64,000 nucleotides of DNA, taken from contig JAFQGS010000012.1 in the NCBI GenBank assembly GCA_017415455.1, positions 1 through 64,000 of the forward strand. Reading direction: 5' to 3'. Shown one piece after another: positions 17,176 through 27,039 of the stretch. The stretch is from Prevotella sp. (GTDB lineage Bacteria > Bacteroidota > Bacteroidia > Bacteroidales > Bacteroidaceae). Both the position numbers and the translations under genes were made by a program. Within the stretch, counting starts at the first letter, position 1; the number at the start of each line of letters is the position of its first letter. A model generated the notes under the pieces. That model did not search any database, was not told the origin of the DNA, and was given only the letters and a program-made list of their open reading frames with translations.

Positions 17176-19141
17176 GTTTCTTTAGGAATGCAATATTCTG
17201 CTGTTCGATTTTATTCAGAAGCGAAGTGACATCCGAATACATCGGCTTATACCAACTATATGTGCTGAAAAGCTCGGCAAGCTGCTTGTCCCTGAACTTA
17301 TATCCGTGCATGGCGAATATGGCATTGCGCATTATTCGGATGTCGGCACGGCTCATTCCTTCTATGTCTGCAGGGGTTGCAAGGCGTGTGCTGAGCCATG
17401 CAAAATCATTATTGCCGTTTTGAACTTTTGTTTGTGACATGGTATCAGACTTGCTCCCGTCGGCTTGTTGTGACTCTTCTGCTGTATTGTCAGAGGTTGC
17501 GGCTGAGGCATCAGATTTTGGATAGTAATAGAAGAGAAGCACTCTTGTGCCCTGTTCCTCCACAGATATCATGGTGTTTCCTTTCTGATAGAGGTCTGCT
17601 TTCTGAGAAGATAATTTGTAGCCTTTGTCCTCAAGCCCTTTTCTTAGCATCTGAGAAAGTTCGGATTTCTCAAAAGAGGTGCCATAAGTATTAAGGTTTA
17701 CAGAGACGTATTTTATACGAGTGTCGTTGAATTTATATCCGTCAACAACACGATGACGGCTCCATCCGCTTCCTTCTTCATGTGTGATAGCCTCAACAAG
17801 GTTGTCGTCAAAGTTGTAGTAGATGCGTGGGTTAGACCCAAAATCATATAACTTCTGATAGAAATAAGACTTACCTGTTCCGATTTCATCGGCTGTCATG
17901 TCAAAGTCTTGTGCCAACTGAGCGGCTGTGGTGCCAACTTTCTTACCATTAAAAGATGTCTCGTCAATCTTGCTTAATATCATATTGACAAGCCTTTCCG
18001 GACTTTCATATGTGATAACTGATGGCATGTCAATGTTTATATTGATGTTGTTGAAGTCGCCTTTGAAGGCTTTCTCGTCTTTTTCTGTTACTGCAAAGAA
18101 AGAGGAACCATCCCTGACTATATAGTTGTCGCCTAACTTATAAAGCATAATATCATCATAATCAAAGTCGATTACAGTGTTGTCTTCTGCGTCAATGATG
18201 CCAAATTCGCGCTCTTTCTGTGCTATAAAGCGGCCGTTGCCGATGTTGAATAGTTTCTCGTATTTTGCCCGGATAACCTCTTCTCCCTTAGTATTCACAA
18301 CTCCATATTTGTCATCTTTGTTAATGAACACTACATATCCGTCCTTTACAAAGTAATCGCAGGCATTGTTTGCTGCCGCCTTCTCAATAGTGAACTCTAT
18401 GTCTCCGTTCTCGTTCATGAATCTTATTTTAGGCTCATCGGCGTCTTTGTCTTGTACAGCAATATATCCTTCAGTGAATATTCTTGAGCGCAACTGGTAT
18501 TTACTGAAGTCAAGAGGCTCGCTGACATTGTTGTTTTTCCCGACTTTCACGATATCAGTCTTACCTACTTTCTTCTCTGCAAAGAGAATGAAATCATCTC
18601 CAGCAGCCACCATTTCATCATATTTCGCATCAATAACGATGTTCCCTTCGGTGTCGATAGCGCCCGTTTTCTGTGTATTTATGTCCATGAATACAGCCAT
18701 TCCATTGCTGAACAGGTTTGTTACTGCAATTATATCATCTGGCAATGTTTTAACAATATTACCGTCAGTGTCTATAATCTGAACAGGATTCTTACCATCA
18801 GAGACAAGCGAAATGCCATCAACAAAAACGGTAACATTCTTATATACGTTGTCATTAATTGGCTTCTTAGGATTGTCTACGCTGTAAAGCTGACTCTCAC
18901 CTTTGTTGTTCTGCACCCAGTAAACACCATCAATAATAGCGCTTATCTTACTTTCTTTGTCGTATTCATCCTTTACAATGAACTCGCCTTCTTTGTCTAT
19001 GATGCTCCAATAACTATTGTTGTCAATCTGAACGGCAAGATATTCAACACTGGAATAGTCCTTCTCTGATGAGGAACAAGCGTTGAGCGCCATGCCACAG
19101 CATATTATAGCTGATAAGATAAATAATAGGTTCTTTTTCAT
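17168..19141 (-). CDS. WG-repeat lipoprotein with C-terminal YARHG domain
   Basis: A 657-residue predicted lipoprotein (lipobox LNACSS near residue 21). Residues about 30-370 are degenerate WG beta-repeats, seen as recurring IxxxGNIVxxxKYDEM-like units (DTEGNIVIDAKYDEMVA, NTKGEEVIRAKYEKLF). A middle region of unknown fold spans about 380-535. The end, from SRADIRIMRNAIFAMHGYKF to FLKKHE, is a YARHG domain, which in other proteins is extracellular and thought to bind the cell wall. It lies between the topoisomerase gene and the M15 peptidase gene and overlaps the latter by 8 bp. A wall-associated role is an inference from the YARHG domain and the neighbour. Confidence 0.85.
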   Translation of the reverse strand: MKKNLLFILSAIICCGMALNACSSSEKDYSSVEYLAVQIDNNSYWSIIDKEGEFIVKDEYDKESKISAIIDGVYWVQNNKGESQLYSVDNPKKPINDNVYKNVTVFVDGISLVSDGKNPVQIIDTDGNIVKTLPDDIIAVTNLFSNGMAVFMDINTQKTGAIDTEGNIVIDAKYDEMVAAGDDFILFAEKKVGKTDIVKVGKNNNVSEPLDFSKYQLRSRIFTEGYIAVQDKDADEPKIRFMNENGDIEFTIEKAAANNACDYFVKDGYVVFINKDDKYGVVNTKGEEVIRAKYEKLFNIGNGRFIAQKEREFGIIDAEDNTVIDFDYDDIMLYKLGDNYIVRDGSSFFAVTEKDEKAFKGDFNNININIDMPSVITYESPERLVNMILSKIDETSFNGKKVGTTAAQLAQDFDMTADEIGTGKSYFYQKLYDFGSNPRIYYNFDDNLVEAITHEEGSGWSRHRVVDGYKFNDTRIKYVSVNLNTYGTSFEKSELSQMLRKGLEDKGYKLSSQKADLYQKGNTMISVEEQGTRVLLFYYYPKSDASAATSDNTAEESQQADGSKSDTMSQTKVQNGNNDFAWLSTRLATPADIEGMSRADIRIMRNAIFAMHGYKFRDKQLAELFSTYSWYKPMYSDVTSLLNKIEQQNIAFLKKHE

Positions 19142-19187
19142 AAGTTTGTGAATTATCAGTTAATCAGTTGTTTCCAGTCTTCAGATA

Positions 19188-21176
19188 TTAGTAAATGTCT
19201 TCCTCGGGTCTGTCCTCCTCGAATACCAGATTGTCAATAATGAACTCCTGCCTTTCCATCGTATTCTTTCCCATATAGTATTCAAGAAGCTTCTGTACTT
19301 GGTCTGTCTTATGCAGAGTCACCTGCTCCAATCTTATATCCGGCCCTATAAAATGGGCGAATTCATCAGAACTTATCTCACCAAGACCCTTGAAACGTGT
19401 TATCTCTGGATCCGGACCAAGTTCTGATATGGCTTTGATTCTCTCCTCTTCGCTATAACAATAGCGTGTGATAAAGTCGCTTTTCTTGCCTTTCTGATTG
19501 TCGTTCTTAGCCAGTTCGGATTCTACCACTTTCTTGTTCTTTATCTTTGTGCGTTTGTTTCTTACGCGGAACAATGGTGTTTGCAATACATATACATGTC
19601 CTTTCTTTATCAGTTCAGGGAAGAATTGCAAGAAAAATGTTATTATAAGGAGGCGGATATGCATGCCATCCACATCGGCATCGGTTGCGACAATTACCTT
19701 ATTGTAGCGCAATGTGTCCAGTCCGTCCTCTATGTCCAGCGCTGCCTGCAGCAGATTAAACTCCTCATTCTCATATACAATCTTCTTGGTAAGACCGAAA
19801 GAGTTGAGCGGTTTACCTCTAAGAGAGAATACAGCTTGTGTGTTTACATCACGACTCTTTGTTATACTTCCGCTCGCAGAGTCTCCCTCTGTTATGAATA
19901 TACAGCTCTCTTCCTTACGATCATTCTTCACATCAGAGTAATGTATGCGGCAGTCTCTTAGTTTCCTGTTGTGCAGGTTGGCCTTTTTCGCTCTCTCTCT
20001 TGCCAGCTTTGTCACTCCGGCCATAGCCTTACGCTCTTTCTCACTTTCCTGAATCTTCTGGAGCATGACGTCTGCAATCTCTTGGTTCTTATGCAGATAA
20101 TTGTCCACTTCCTTCTTGATGAAGTCGCCAACGTATTTGTTTACGCTTACACCTTCAGGACTCATAGTGAGCGATCCGAGCTTAATCTTTGTCTGACTTT
20201 CAAACATCGGCTCCTCTACATTTATGGCAATGGCGGCCACAAGACCATTTCTTATATCACCATATTCAAAGTTTTTGCCAGAGAATTCCTTTATAGTGCG
20301 TGCAATATGTTCCTTGAACGCGCTCTGATGAGTACCTCCCTGGGTTGTATGCTGTCCGTTAACGAAAGAGTGATATTCCTCACCATACTGATTGGTGTGT
20401 GTGAATGCTATCTCGATATCCTCCCCCTTGAGATGTATTATAGGGTAGATACCATCGTTAGTCATATTATCATTGAGCAGATCTTCAAGTCCGTTGCGGC
20501 TGAGAATACGTCTACCATTATATAATATGGCAAGACCTGTGTTGAGATAGGTGTAGTTTCTTAACATGATTTCCATGAAGTCATCATGGAATGAGTAGTT
20601 TTTGAACAGTGTATTGTCTGGTTCAAAGAAGATATATGTTCCCGACTCGTCATCAGTTGGCTCTGTCTTGTCGCTTATTAGCACACCTCTCTCAAAGCAA
20701 GCGATGCGTACTTGCCCGTCACGATATGACCGAACCTCGAATTTTGAGCTGAGAGCGTTAACCGCCTTGATACCAACTCCATTCAGTCCGACGCTCTTTT
20801 TGAATGCCTTGGAGTCGTACTTTCCTCCGGTGTTCAGTACGCTTACAGCCTCAATGAGTTTTCCTTGTGGGATACCTCGTCCATAGTCGCGCACCGAAAC
20901 GCACAAATTCTCCTCAACATCTATCTCTATTCGTTTTCCGGCATTCATTCGGAACTCGTCTATAGAGTTGTCAACCACCTCTTTAAGCAGGACATATATG
21001 CCATCCTCTGGCATAGAGCCATCACCCAGTCGGCCAATATACATACCCGGACGAGTGCGTACATGCTCCATGTCAGACAAATGTCTGATGTTGTCGTCGT
21101 TATATTCTACAGGCTGTCCGCCTGCTTCATTTAATGTGTTGTCAGTAATATCACCTTTTATAAAGTTGTCATTCAT
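19188..21176 (-). CDS. parE: DNA topoisomerase IV subunit B (GyrB/ParE family)
   Basis: The chosen start [12 protein letters not shown] gives 662 residues; a longer frame to 21299 would overlap the upstream gene and add unrelated sequence. The GHKL ATPase is shown by [18 protein letters not shown] and [15 protein letters not shown]; the transducer by QTKIKLGS; the Toprim domain by [11 protein letters not shown] and [12 protein letters not shown]; the C-terminus by [13 protein letters not shown]. The length and lack of a long C-terminal insertion fit ParE better than GyrB, although separation of the two by eye is not certain. No parA/parC gene is adjacent. Confidence 0.88.
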   Translation of the reverse strand: MNDNFIKGDITDNTLNEAGGQPVEYNDDNIRHLSDMEHVRTRPGMYIGRLGDGSMPEDGIYVLLKEVVDNSIDEFRMNAGKRIEIDVEENLCVSVRDYGRGIPQGKLIEAVSVLNTGGKYDSKAFKKSVGLNGVGIKAVNALSSKFEVRSYRDGQVRIACFERGVLISDKTEPTDDESGTYIFFEPDNTLFKNYSFHDDFMEIMLRNYTYLNTGLAILYNGRRILSRNGLEDLLNDNMTNDGIYPIIHLKGEDIEIAFTHTNQYGEEYHSFVNGQHTTQGGTHQSAFKEHIARTIKEFSGKNFEYGDIRNGLVAAIAINVEEPMFESQTKIKLGSLTMSPEGVSVNKYVGDFIKKEVDNYLHKNQEIADVMLQKIQESEKERKAMAGVTKLARERAKKANLHNRKLRDCRIHYSDVKNDRKEESCIFITEGDSASGSITKSRDVNTQAVFSLRGKPLNSFGLTKKIVYENEEFNLLQAALDIEDGLDTLRYNKVIVATDADVDGMHIRLLIITFFLQFFPELIKKGHVYVLQTPLFRVRNKRTKIKNKKVVESELAKNDNQKGKKSDFITRYCYSEEERIKAISELGPDPEITRFKGLGEISSDEFAHFIGPDIRLEQVTLHKTDQVQKLLEYYMGKNTMERQEFIIDNLVFEEDRPEEDIY

Positions 21177-21219
21177 AGGTTTGTTTATAAGGTATCCTAA
21201 CCTGTTTTTATATCGTTTG

Positions 21220-22368
21220 TCAGATATTCTTCTTGTAACATCTTCTTCGTTTGTGCTGTATTGTCTCAAAGTACTGCCACTGGCTCTGCATGCTTTCATT
21301 TGTTTCCATCTCCACCTGGCTCTCTCCGTATTTAAGCCCGAATTTCTGATACCTCGGAATCAGGTCTGCAAAGATAAGTGCCGGAACGCCTTTTGTCCTG
21401 TATTCTGGCAGCACTCCCATCAGCAATAAGTCTACGGTGTCTGTCTTATGGAACTTCAGCGCCTTCAGGATGTGCCACCATCCGAATGGCCATAATCTTC
21501 CTCTGCGGCATTTCTGCAGAGCTTCTGAAAGCGAAGGAATGGTTACTCCCGCTCCAATCATTTTCTTGTCGGCGTTCCAGTCTTCTATAACGGTTACGAG
21601 TTCAAGGTCTGCAAAGGGGAAGTACATATTTATATACTGCTCAATCTGTCTTTCAGAAAGTTCAGAAAAGCCATAGAGGTCTTTGAAAGTGAGGTTCACC
21701 AGTTCGAAGATTTTCTTTCCATATCCTCCTGCAAAGATATCCCTCCTTGTCAGTTTGCGCACATGCAGGTTGTATCTTTTCTGTATCATCTGCGCTATTT
21801 TGGTATGTTTCTCAGGCATTTCATCCGGAACCGTTATCCTGAACTCAACATAATCGTTGTCTTTCTCAAATCCACCCAGTTTCTCCATGTGCTCAGGATA
21901 ATATGGATAGTTATATATGGTAGGCATCGTTCCGAGCCTGTCAAAACCGTCTGTAAGCATACCTTCCGGGTCAAGGTCTGTAAATCCAAGCGGTCCTGCC
22001 ATCTCTGTCATTCCCTTGCTTTTGCCATATTCCTCAACGGCTTTCAGCAAAGCTCCAGACACATTTATATCATCAACGAAGTCAATCCATCCGAATCTTA
22101 CTATCTTGCGGTCCCATTTCTTGTTCGCTTTATGGTTTATTATGGCCGCAACTCTTCCAACCACCTTGTTGTCTTGGTCATAAGCAAGATAATATTCAGC
22201 CTCGCAGAAGTCGAAGGCCGCATTCTTTTCTTTGCAAAGTGTTGCGAAATCGTCGCTGAACAAATTAGGAACATCATACTTGTTCCCTTTATAAAGGTCG
22301 TAATGAAAATCTATAAAGGTCCTCAGGTCGTTTTTTGTCTCAACCCGTCTCACGTTTATCTGTGACAT
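21220..22368 (-). CDS. GNAT-like acetyltransferase family protein
   Basis: A 382-residue protein of a Bacteroidetes family usually named N-acetyltransferase. The N-terminal half has a GNAT-like core ([21 protein letters not shown]), and the C-terminal half a second acyltransferase-like segment ([19 protein letters not shown], the CoA-loop region, then NESMQSQW). No specific substrate can be proposed. It is first in the operon that continues with parE, 43 bp downstream, and has a good promoter element. Confidence 0.75.
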   Translation of the reverse strand: MSQINVRRVETKNDLRTFIDFHYDLYKGNKYDVPNLFSDDFATLCKEKNAAFDFCEAEYYLAYDQDNKVVGRVAAIINHKANKKWDRKIVRFGWIDFVDDINVSGALLKAVEEYGKSKGMTEMAGPLGFTDLDPEGMLTDGFDRLGTMPTIYNYPYYPEHMEKLGGFEKDNDYVEFRITVPDEMPEKHTKIAQMIQKRYNLHVRKLTRRDIFAGGYGKKIFELVNLTFKDLYGFSELSERQIEQYINMYFPFADLELVTVIEDWNADKKMIGAGVTIPSLSEALQKCRRGRLWPFGWWHILKALKFHKTDTVDLLLMGVLPEYRTKGVPALIFADLIPRYQKFGLKYGESQVEMETNESMQSQWQYFETIQHKRRRCYKKNI

Positions 22369-22401
22369 CTTTTGTATGTTTCTTTAATGCATTAAACATT
22401 A

Positions 22402-22409
22402 CAAAAGTA
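22402..22409 (-). promoter_or_regulatory. Promoter -7 element of the 14.7-22.4 kb operon
   Basis: TACTTTTG on the minus strand (CAAAAGTA on +), 33 bp upstream of the start codon at 22368. No other clear element is seen before the four downstream genes. Confidence 0.6.
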
Positions 22410-22489
22410 ATCATATTTAGCTGAAATACCAAATAAAAGCTTATTTTTCAGCACATTTGCGTTGTCTGTCTGCCTTGTGTCTTGTAGCG

Positions 22490-23737
22490 CTATGCTTTGT
22501 CGCAAATTATCAGCACGTGAGTGTTGTCTGCCAGCGTGGTGGCGAAGATATAGTCAGAGCCGCCCTCTTTCAGTTTCAGCCGCTTGCGGAGCTCTGCCAC
22601 GCTGAGTGGAAAATTGCGCACAGTGATATTGGCTTTTGTCATTCCTCTTATAGCCTCTTTCAGTTCTTTTTTCGCCATTGTGGTAACCTTTCTCACTCGG
22701 AACTTCCTTCCAGGGAACGTGCTTTCTTGTTCTTCAGACATAAAGAGGTGGCTGTTCCGGCTTAACTTCGCCATATTGTATATTGCGGCAAGTTGTGTGA
22801 AGCATCCCGATTTCATAATAGACGCGTTGGGCTCGTACAGGTAGTTCAGCCTTTCTGTCATCTCTTTTATGTCTGAGACATATCTTACAGCAGCCGTTGC
22901 CGCATTCTCTCTCATGTCGAAACGTGTCACCTCGTCGTCGTTCACACAAACAACGGCAGCCTTCTCCATGTCGGATTGTGCGCCCAACACCAGCAGAAGC
23001 TCTTTGCACTCATTGCCAATGGAGATGATATGCACCTCCCTCACGCCTCTGATGTCATCCATTGCCTTGTGCCAGTCGAGCATGGGCGAGAGCTTTATGA
23101 TGACATGTCCGGCACGCTCCAGCAGCAGTTTGTTTATTGTTATCACATTGGGCGTGCAGTCGCTTATGGCGAATGTCTTCGCACCTTGCACATCCCTGCG
23201 CGCCGGGTCAAGGTAGATGATTTCCGAATAGCCAGTCTCTTGCAGGTGAGTCACACCGTCTCCGTTCACTATTTCGGCGTCCGTCAGCCCCAGCAGGGCG
23301 AAGTTGTGGCGTGCCAGTGAGCACAGATGCTCCTGCTGCTCCACATAAACCATTCGTCTTCCGGAGCCCTTCATCCTCTCGTTCAGTGCCTTTGCCATGT
23401 AGGAGAAGTCCACGCCGAACCCGCCCGTCAGGTCTGTCAGCATGGCGCTGTTGTCCTTCCCGCAGTCTGTGTTGTCAGTTTCTCCTGCCAGTCTTAGTGC
23501 CAGTTCCGCCTTGTATAATGCCGTCTTCTCCGACGAGCACTGCTCCATTGATATATGCGGCGGATATATTATACCCTCCGTTGCTGCCCATGCGGGCAGC
23601 TTGCGGCGTGCAGCCTGCCAGCCTGCTATTTGCTCCAGCGCATGCTTTATGTCTGTCTCAGAGTCTTTGGGGGCATTCAGCGCCAGCTGTCTCACGTCGT
23701 CATTCCTGTGAAGAAGTATGTATTCGGAGGTTGTCAT
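22490..23737 (-). CDS. Class I SAM-dependent methyltransferase with THUMP-like C-terminal domain
   Basis: A 415-residue cytosolic protein from the start MTTSEYILLHRNDD; an upstream extension to 23812 would overlap the previous gene. Motif I of the Rossmann methyltransferase is DLTGGFGVDFSYMA, with the acidic residue after strand 2 in VYVEQQEHLC and the motif IV-like YLDPARRD. The C-terminal part (RNFPLSVAELRKRLKLKEGG) resembles the THUMP-like domain of a conserved Bacteroidetes family. The substrate, possibly RNA, is unknown. It starts 12 bp after the dipeptidase gene and is probably cotranscribed with it. Confidence 0.82.
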   Translation of the reverse strand: MTTSEYILLHRNDDVRQLALNAPKDSETDIKHALEQIAGWQAARRKLPAWAATEGIIYPPHISMEQCSSEKTALYKAELALRLAGETDNTDCGKDNSAMLTDLTGGFGVDFSYMAKALNERMKGSGRRMVYVEQQEHLCSLARHNFALLGLTDAEIVNGDGVTHLQETGYSEIIYLDPARRDVQGAKTFAISDCTPNVITINKLLLERAGHVIIKLSPMLDWHKAMDDIRGVREVHIISIGNECKELLLVLGAQSDMEKAAVVCVNDDEVTRFDMRENAATAAVRYVSDIKEMTERLNYLYEPNASIMKSGCFTQLAAIYNMAKLSRNSHLFMSEEQESTFPGRKFRVRKVTTMAKKELKEAIRGMTKANITVRNFPLSVAELRKRLKLKEGGSDYIFATTLADNTHVLIICDKA

Positions 23738-23748
23738 GTCGTTGGTTG

Positions 23749-24501
23749 CTACTTTATTACCTTGTAATACTTGCGTGCTGTGGCACGTGTCATTAAGTTG
23801 AAGTGCCACCATTCGGTGCTGAGCGGCCTGAATCCGGCATACTTCATAACGTCTCTCAGGAGTTGTCTGTTGCTTCTCTCCTCCTTGCTTATTACCCCGT
23901 TCTCCACGAGTTTGTCCTCTGCCGTGATGTGCGACTCCCTTCCCATGTGATCCACCAGAGCCCCCATTGGTATTGAGTCACCGTTCAGCGTGCACAATGT
24001 GATGTCCACCGCCATACCGTAGTTATGCAGTCCGCCACCCTTTGCGGGATTACTTACGTAGAAATACTTGGGCGTATTCTTCACCTTGTCCCACATTTTC
24101 TGCTGTATCCGCATAGGTCTTACGGCGTCGTAGATTTTCAGGCTGAGGTCGGGGCGCAGTTGTTTCAGCCGCTTCTGTGCCTTCACCAGCGCCTTGGCTG
24201 CCAGTGGATGCAGGTAGGCGCGGTGCATGTCAGTATATAATACCACTCCCGTGAAGTTGTCAGGACGCGTGTACATGAGGCTGACAAATATCGAGCTGTC
24301 AAGCGATTGCACATCGGTCATTCCCTGTTTCTCCATAGACAGGTCCATGGCTCCCTTCTTTTGCTGTGCCACCGACGGCATTGCTATGAGTGTTAGCAAT
24401 GCCGTTATTGCCAATGTCAGCATTGTCGGCATGGATGCTGGCGATGATTCGTTTCTCAATATGCTTTTTCCCACGTTTCTTTTTTCTATGAAATGTGGCA
24501 C
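23749..24501 (-). CDS. D-alanyl-D-alanine dipeptidase (M15, VanX/DdpX-like)
   Basis: Up to 250 residues; the start is uncertain. Starting at 24432 (MPTMLTLAITALLTLIAMPSVAQ) gives a typical signal peptide, whereas the ATG at 24501 adds a charged 23-residue extension. The catalytic zinc motifs are HNYGMAVDITL (His and Asp) and EWWHFN (Glu and His). Enzymes of this type cleave D-Ala-D-Ala, released during peptidoglycan turnover; the signal peptide indicates periplasmic recycling rather than vancomycin resistance. It lies between the prolyl oligopeptidase and THUMP-like methyltransferase genes. Confidence 0.87.
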   Translation of the reverse strand: MPHFIEKRNVGKSILRNESSPASMPTMLTLAITALLTLIAMPSVAQQKKGAMDLSMEKQGMTDVQSLDSSIFVSLMYTRPDNFTGVVLYTDMHRAYLHPLAAKALVKAQKRLKQLRPDLSLKIYDAVRPMRIQQKMWDKVKNTPKYFYVSNPAKGGGLHNYGMAVDITLCTLNGDSIPMGALVDHMGRESHITAEDKLVENGVISKEERSNRQLLRDVMKYAGFRPLSTEWWHFNLMTRATARKYYKVIK

Positions 24502-24540
24502 AGCCTGCAGCCTTCCGCTCCCTGCTGTGCCACTGTGTTA

Positions 24541-26640
24541 TCAGTATTTCAGTCCCATGTTATGGAGTATGAAACTGTAGATGTCTGCCTGTTCCTCAAG
24601 AACCATGCTCATAGGCTTGCCTCCTCCGTGTCCGGCTTTTGTGTCTATGCGTATCAGCACGGGCTCTTTGCCGGCATGGCATTCCTGCAAGCGCGCCGCG
24701 AACTTAAACGAATGGGCTGGCACTACACGGTCATCGTGGTCGGCTGTGGTAACAAGCGTTGCGGGATAGCTCACTCCCTCGCGCAGGTTATGCAGTGGAG
24801 AGTAGCCTCTCAGATAGTCAAACATCTCCTTGCTGTCGTCGCTTGTGCCGTAGTCGCTGGCCCAGTTCCATCCTATTGTGAACTTATGATATCTCAGCAT
24901 GTCCATCACTCCCACCTGTGGTATGGCCACTTTGAAGAGTTCCGGGCGCTGTGTCATGCAGGCTCCGACGAGCAGTCCGCCGTTGCTTCCTCCCACAATG
25001 GCCATCCTCTCGCTGCAAGTGTACTTGTTGTTGATGAGGTATTCGGCGGCGGCAATAAAGTCATCAAAGACGTTTTGCTTGTTCATCTTCGTGCCGGCGC
25101 TGTGCCATTCCTCGCCATATTCGCCTCCTCCGCGCAGGTTAACCTGAGCATATATGCCGCCTTTCTCCAGGAATGGTATGCGCATTGCTGAGAAACCAGG
25201 TGTCAGGCTGATATAGAATCCGCCGTATCCGTAGAGGAACACCGGGTTCTTTCCGTTCCTTTTAAGTCCTTTCTTATATGTTATGAACATCGGAATGCGT
25301 GTCCCGTCCTTGCTCTCAAAGAATATCTGCTCGCTCACATAGTCGTCAATGTCAAACTTAACGTCGGGCTTTGAGTACAGGGTACTGCTGTTTTTGTCTA
25401 TGTCGTAGCGGTATATCGTGCCCGGAACGGTGAACGATGTGAAGGTGTAGTAGCAGTCCTTGTCGCCCTTCTCGCCGCTGAACGATACCGAGCCCACCAT
25501 CGGCAGCTTCACCTCATGCGCCATGCTGCCGTCCATGTTATATACAAAGACATGGCTTGAGGCGTCTTTGGTGTAGTCGAGAATCATCTTGTCGCCAATC
25601 ACGCTGACGTCGTTCAGCACGTCGGAGGTCTCGCCAATCAGCTCCTTCCAGTCCTTAATGCCTGGATTTTTGATGTCGGCTGTCATCACGCGGCACTTTG
25701 GCGCACCGTTGTTGGTCATGATGTATATCCTGTCTCCCTCCGTGTTGACAGGGTAGTGGAAGTTGTTCATGTTGGATGTCATCTGCACAAACTGTGAGTT
25801 TTTCACTCTCAGGTCGCGCACAAAGAGGTTGTTGCCGCTTCCCTCGCCGCTCTCATAGAGGTACATCATTGTCTCTTCCTTGTTCAGACCGACAGAATAG
25901 AAACGCTTGGGGTAGGCTGGATTCTGGTAGAACAGCACGTCATCGCTCTGCGGTGTGCCAATCTTGTGATAGTAAATCTTGTGCACCTCATTCACCGCCG
26001 ACAGTTCCTTGCCTTTCTGCGGGGCATCATACGAACTGTAATAGAAGCCGTCGCCGTGCCATGCGGCGCCCGAGAACTTTGCCCATTCTATATGGTCGCT
26101 GAGCAGTTTGCCTGTAGCCACGTCCATGACGTAGAACTCTTGCCAGTCGGAACCACTGCGTGAGATGGCATAGGCGGCATATCTGCCGTCGTGAGAGAAC
26201 GACAAGCTCTTCAGTGCCACTGTTCCGTCGGAGGACAGTTTGTTAGGATCCAGAAACACCCTCGGCGTGTCTTCGGGGCTGTTCATGGTGTAAAGCACCG
26301 ACTGGTTTTGCACACCGTCGTGGCGGTAGAAGTAATATCTGCCGTGTTTCTTGAACGGAGCGCCCACCCGCTCATATCTTGACAACTGCTGCAAGCGTTT
26401 CAGCAGCTTGCCGCGGAAGGGTATTTCGGAGAGGTATCGGCCTGTCACTGCGTTCTGACTTGCCACCCATTGCGCCGTGGCCTGGCTCGTGTCGTTCTCC
26501 AGCCATCTGTAAGGGTCCTCCACTTTAGTACCGAAATATTCGTCCACTGTGCCGTCTTTGGCTGTCTGTGGATATTCTATCTGCGCCATTCCTGCTGTGC
26601 AAAACATCGCGAAAAAACTTAAAAGGGTTGTCTTTCTCAT
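24541..26640 (-). CDS. Prolyl oligopeptidase family serine peptidase (S9)
   Basis: A 699-residue secreted protein with signal peptide (MRKTTLLSFFAMFCTAGMAQ). The beta-propeller covers about residues 80-430 and the alpha/beta hydrolase domain the rest. The catalytic triad is visible: Ser552 in GGSNGGLL, Asp in DHDDRVV (about 636-637) and His671 in KAGHGGG. It cleaves short Pro-containing peptides in the periplasm. With the S46 peptidase further upstream and the dipeptidase downstream it suggests peptide scavenging, in keeping with amino-acid use by this group. Confidence 0.95.
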   Translation of the reverse strand: MRKTTLLSFFAMFCTAGMAQIEYPQTAKDGTVDEYFGTKVEDPYRWLENDTSQATAQWVASQNAVTGRYLSEIPFRGKLLKRLQQLSRYERVGAPFKKHGRYYFYRHDGVQNQSVLYTMNSPEDTPRVFLDPNKLSSDGTVALKSLSFSHDGRYAAYAISRSGSDWQEFYVMDVATGKLLSDHIEWAKFSGAAWHGDGFYYSSYDAPQKGKELSAVNEVHKIYYHKIGTPQSDDVLFYQNPAYPKRFYSVGLNKEETMMYLYESGEGSGNNLFVRDLRVKNSQFVQMTSNMNNFHYPVNTEGDRIYIMTNNGAPKCRVMTADIKNPGIKDWKELIGETSDVLNDVSVIGDKMILDYTKDASSHVFVYNMDGSMAHEVKLPMVGSVSFSGEKGDKDCYYTFTSFTVPGTIYRYDIDKNSSTLYSKPDVKFDIDDYVSEQIFFESKDGTRIPMFITYKKGLKRNGKNPVFLYGYGGFYISLTPGFSAMRIPFLEKGGIYAQVNLRGGGEYGEEWHSAGTKMNKQNVFDDFIAAAEYLINNKYTCSERMAIVGGSNGGLLVGACMTQRPELFKVAIPQVGVMDMLRYHKFTIGWNWASDYGTSDDSKEMFDYLRGYSPLHNLREGVSYPATLVTTADHDDRVVPAHSFKFAARLQECHAGKEPVLIRIDTKAGHGGGKPMSMVLEEQADIYSFILHNMGLKY

Positions 26641-26661
26641 AAGAAATAAAATATATTAAGG

Positions 26662-26669
26662 CAAAAATA
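26662..26669 (-). promoter_or_regulatory. Promoter -7 element for the prolyl oligopeptidase gene
   Basis: TATTTTTG on the minus strand, 21 bp upstream of the start codon, in an AT-rich stretch. Confidence 0.5.
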
Positions 26670-26809
26670 TAAAAAATATTCTAATGGGACAAAAGCGCAA
26701 AGAATTAATTTGTCTTGTGCTACTCTTGTCTGATGAAAGTCTGGGTGATTATTGTTTGCGTGCGTGTATTATAACGTTTTGATTGTCAAATGGTTATACG
26801 TTGTCTTAC

Positions 26810-26890
26810 AAAAGGTGCCCTTTCGCCATGCGAATGATGCCCTTTTGTGTTCTATATGATGCCTGAACGTGTGCCGTAAGGGCATCTTCC
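26810..26890. repeat. 22-nt tandem array, 3-4 units
   Basis: GTGCC at 26815 and ATGCC at 26837 and 26859 are 22 nt apart, followed in phase by the inverted core GGCATC near 26881. The array lies upstream of the promoter at 26662 in a 399-bp gap. Confidence 0.85.
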
Positions 26891-26982
26891 GCAGGCTGCT
26901 TGTTCTGCAGGTCTTCCGCTTGTCGTGCCGGGCGGTCCTTTGGTGTGTCGTGCTCAGGTGTCCGTTCCGGTGTGATGCAAGG

Positions 26983-27021
26983 AAAAGCGGCATACCCCTT
27001 TGTCCGGGATATGCCGCTCTT
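26983..27021 (-). terminator. Terminator of the S46 peptidase gene
   Basis: AAGCGGCATA and its near-complement TATGCCGCT form a hairpin; read on the minus strand it is followed by a short T run. It is 20 bp past the stop codon. Confidence 0.7.
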
Positions 27022-27039
27022 TCGGTGTGTTATTGCTGT

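Larger units (their letters stand above)
26670..27039. other. Intergenic region between prolyl oligopeptidase and S46 genes
   Basis: It holds the 22-nt array (26810-26890) and the terminator of the S46 gene (26983-27021). No coding potential or other motif is recognised between 26690 and 26800. Confidence 0.6.

Noticed and set aside
21177..21299. Upstream extension of parE
   Set aside because: It overlaps the 3' end of the acetyltransferase-like gene and is not part of the GHKL domain.
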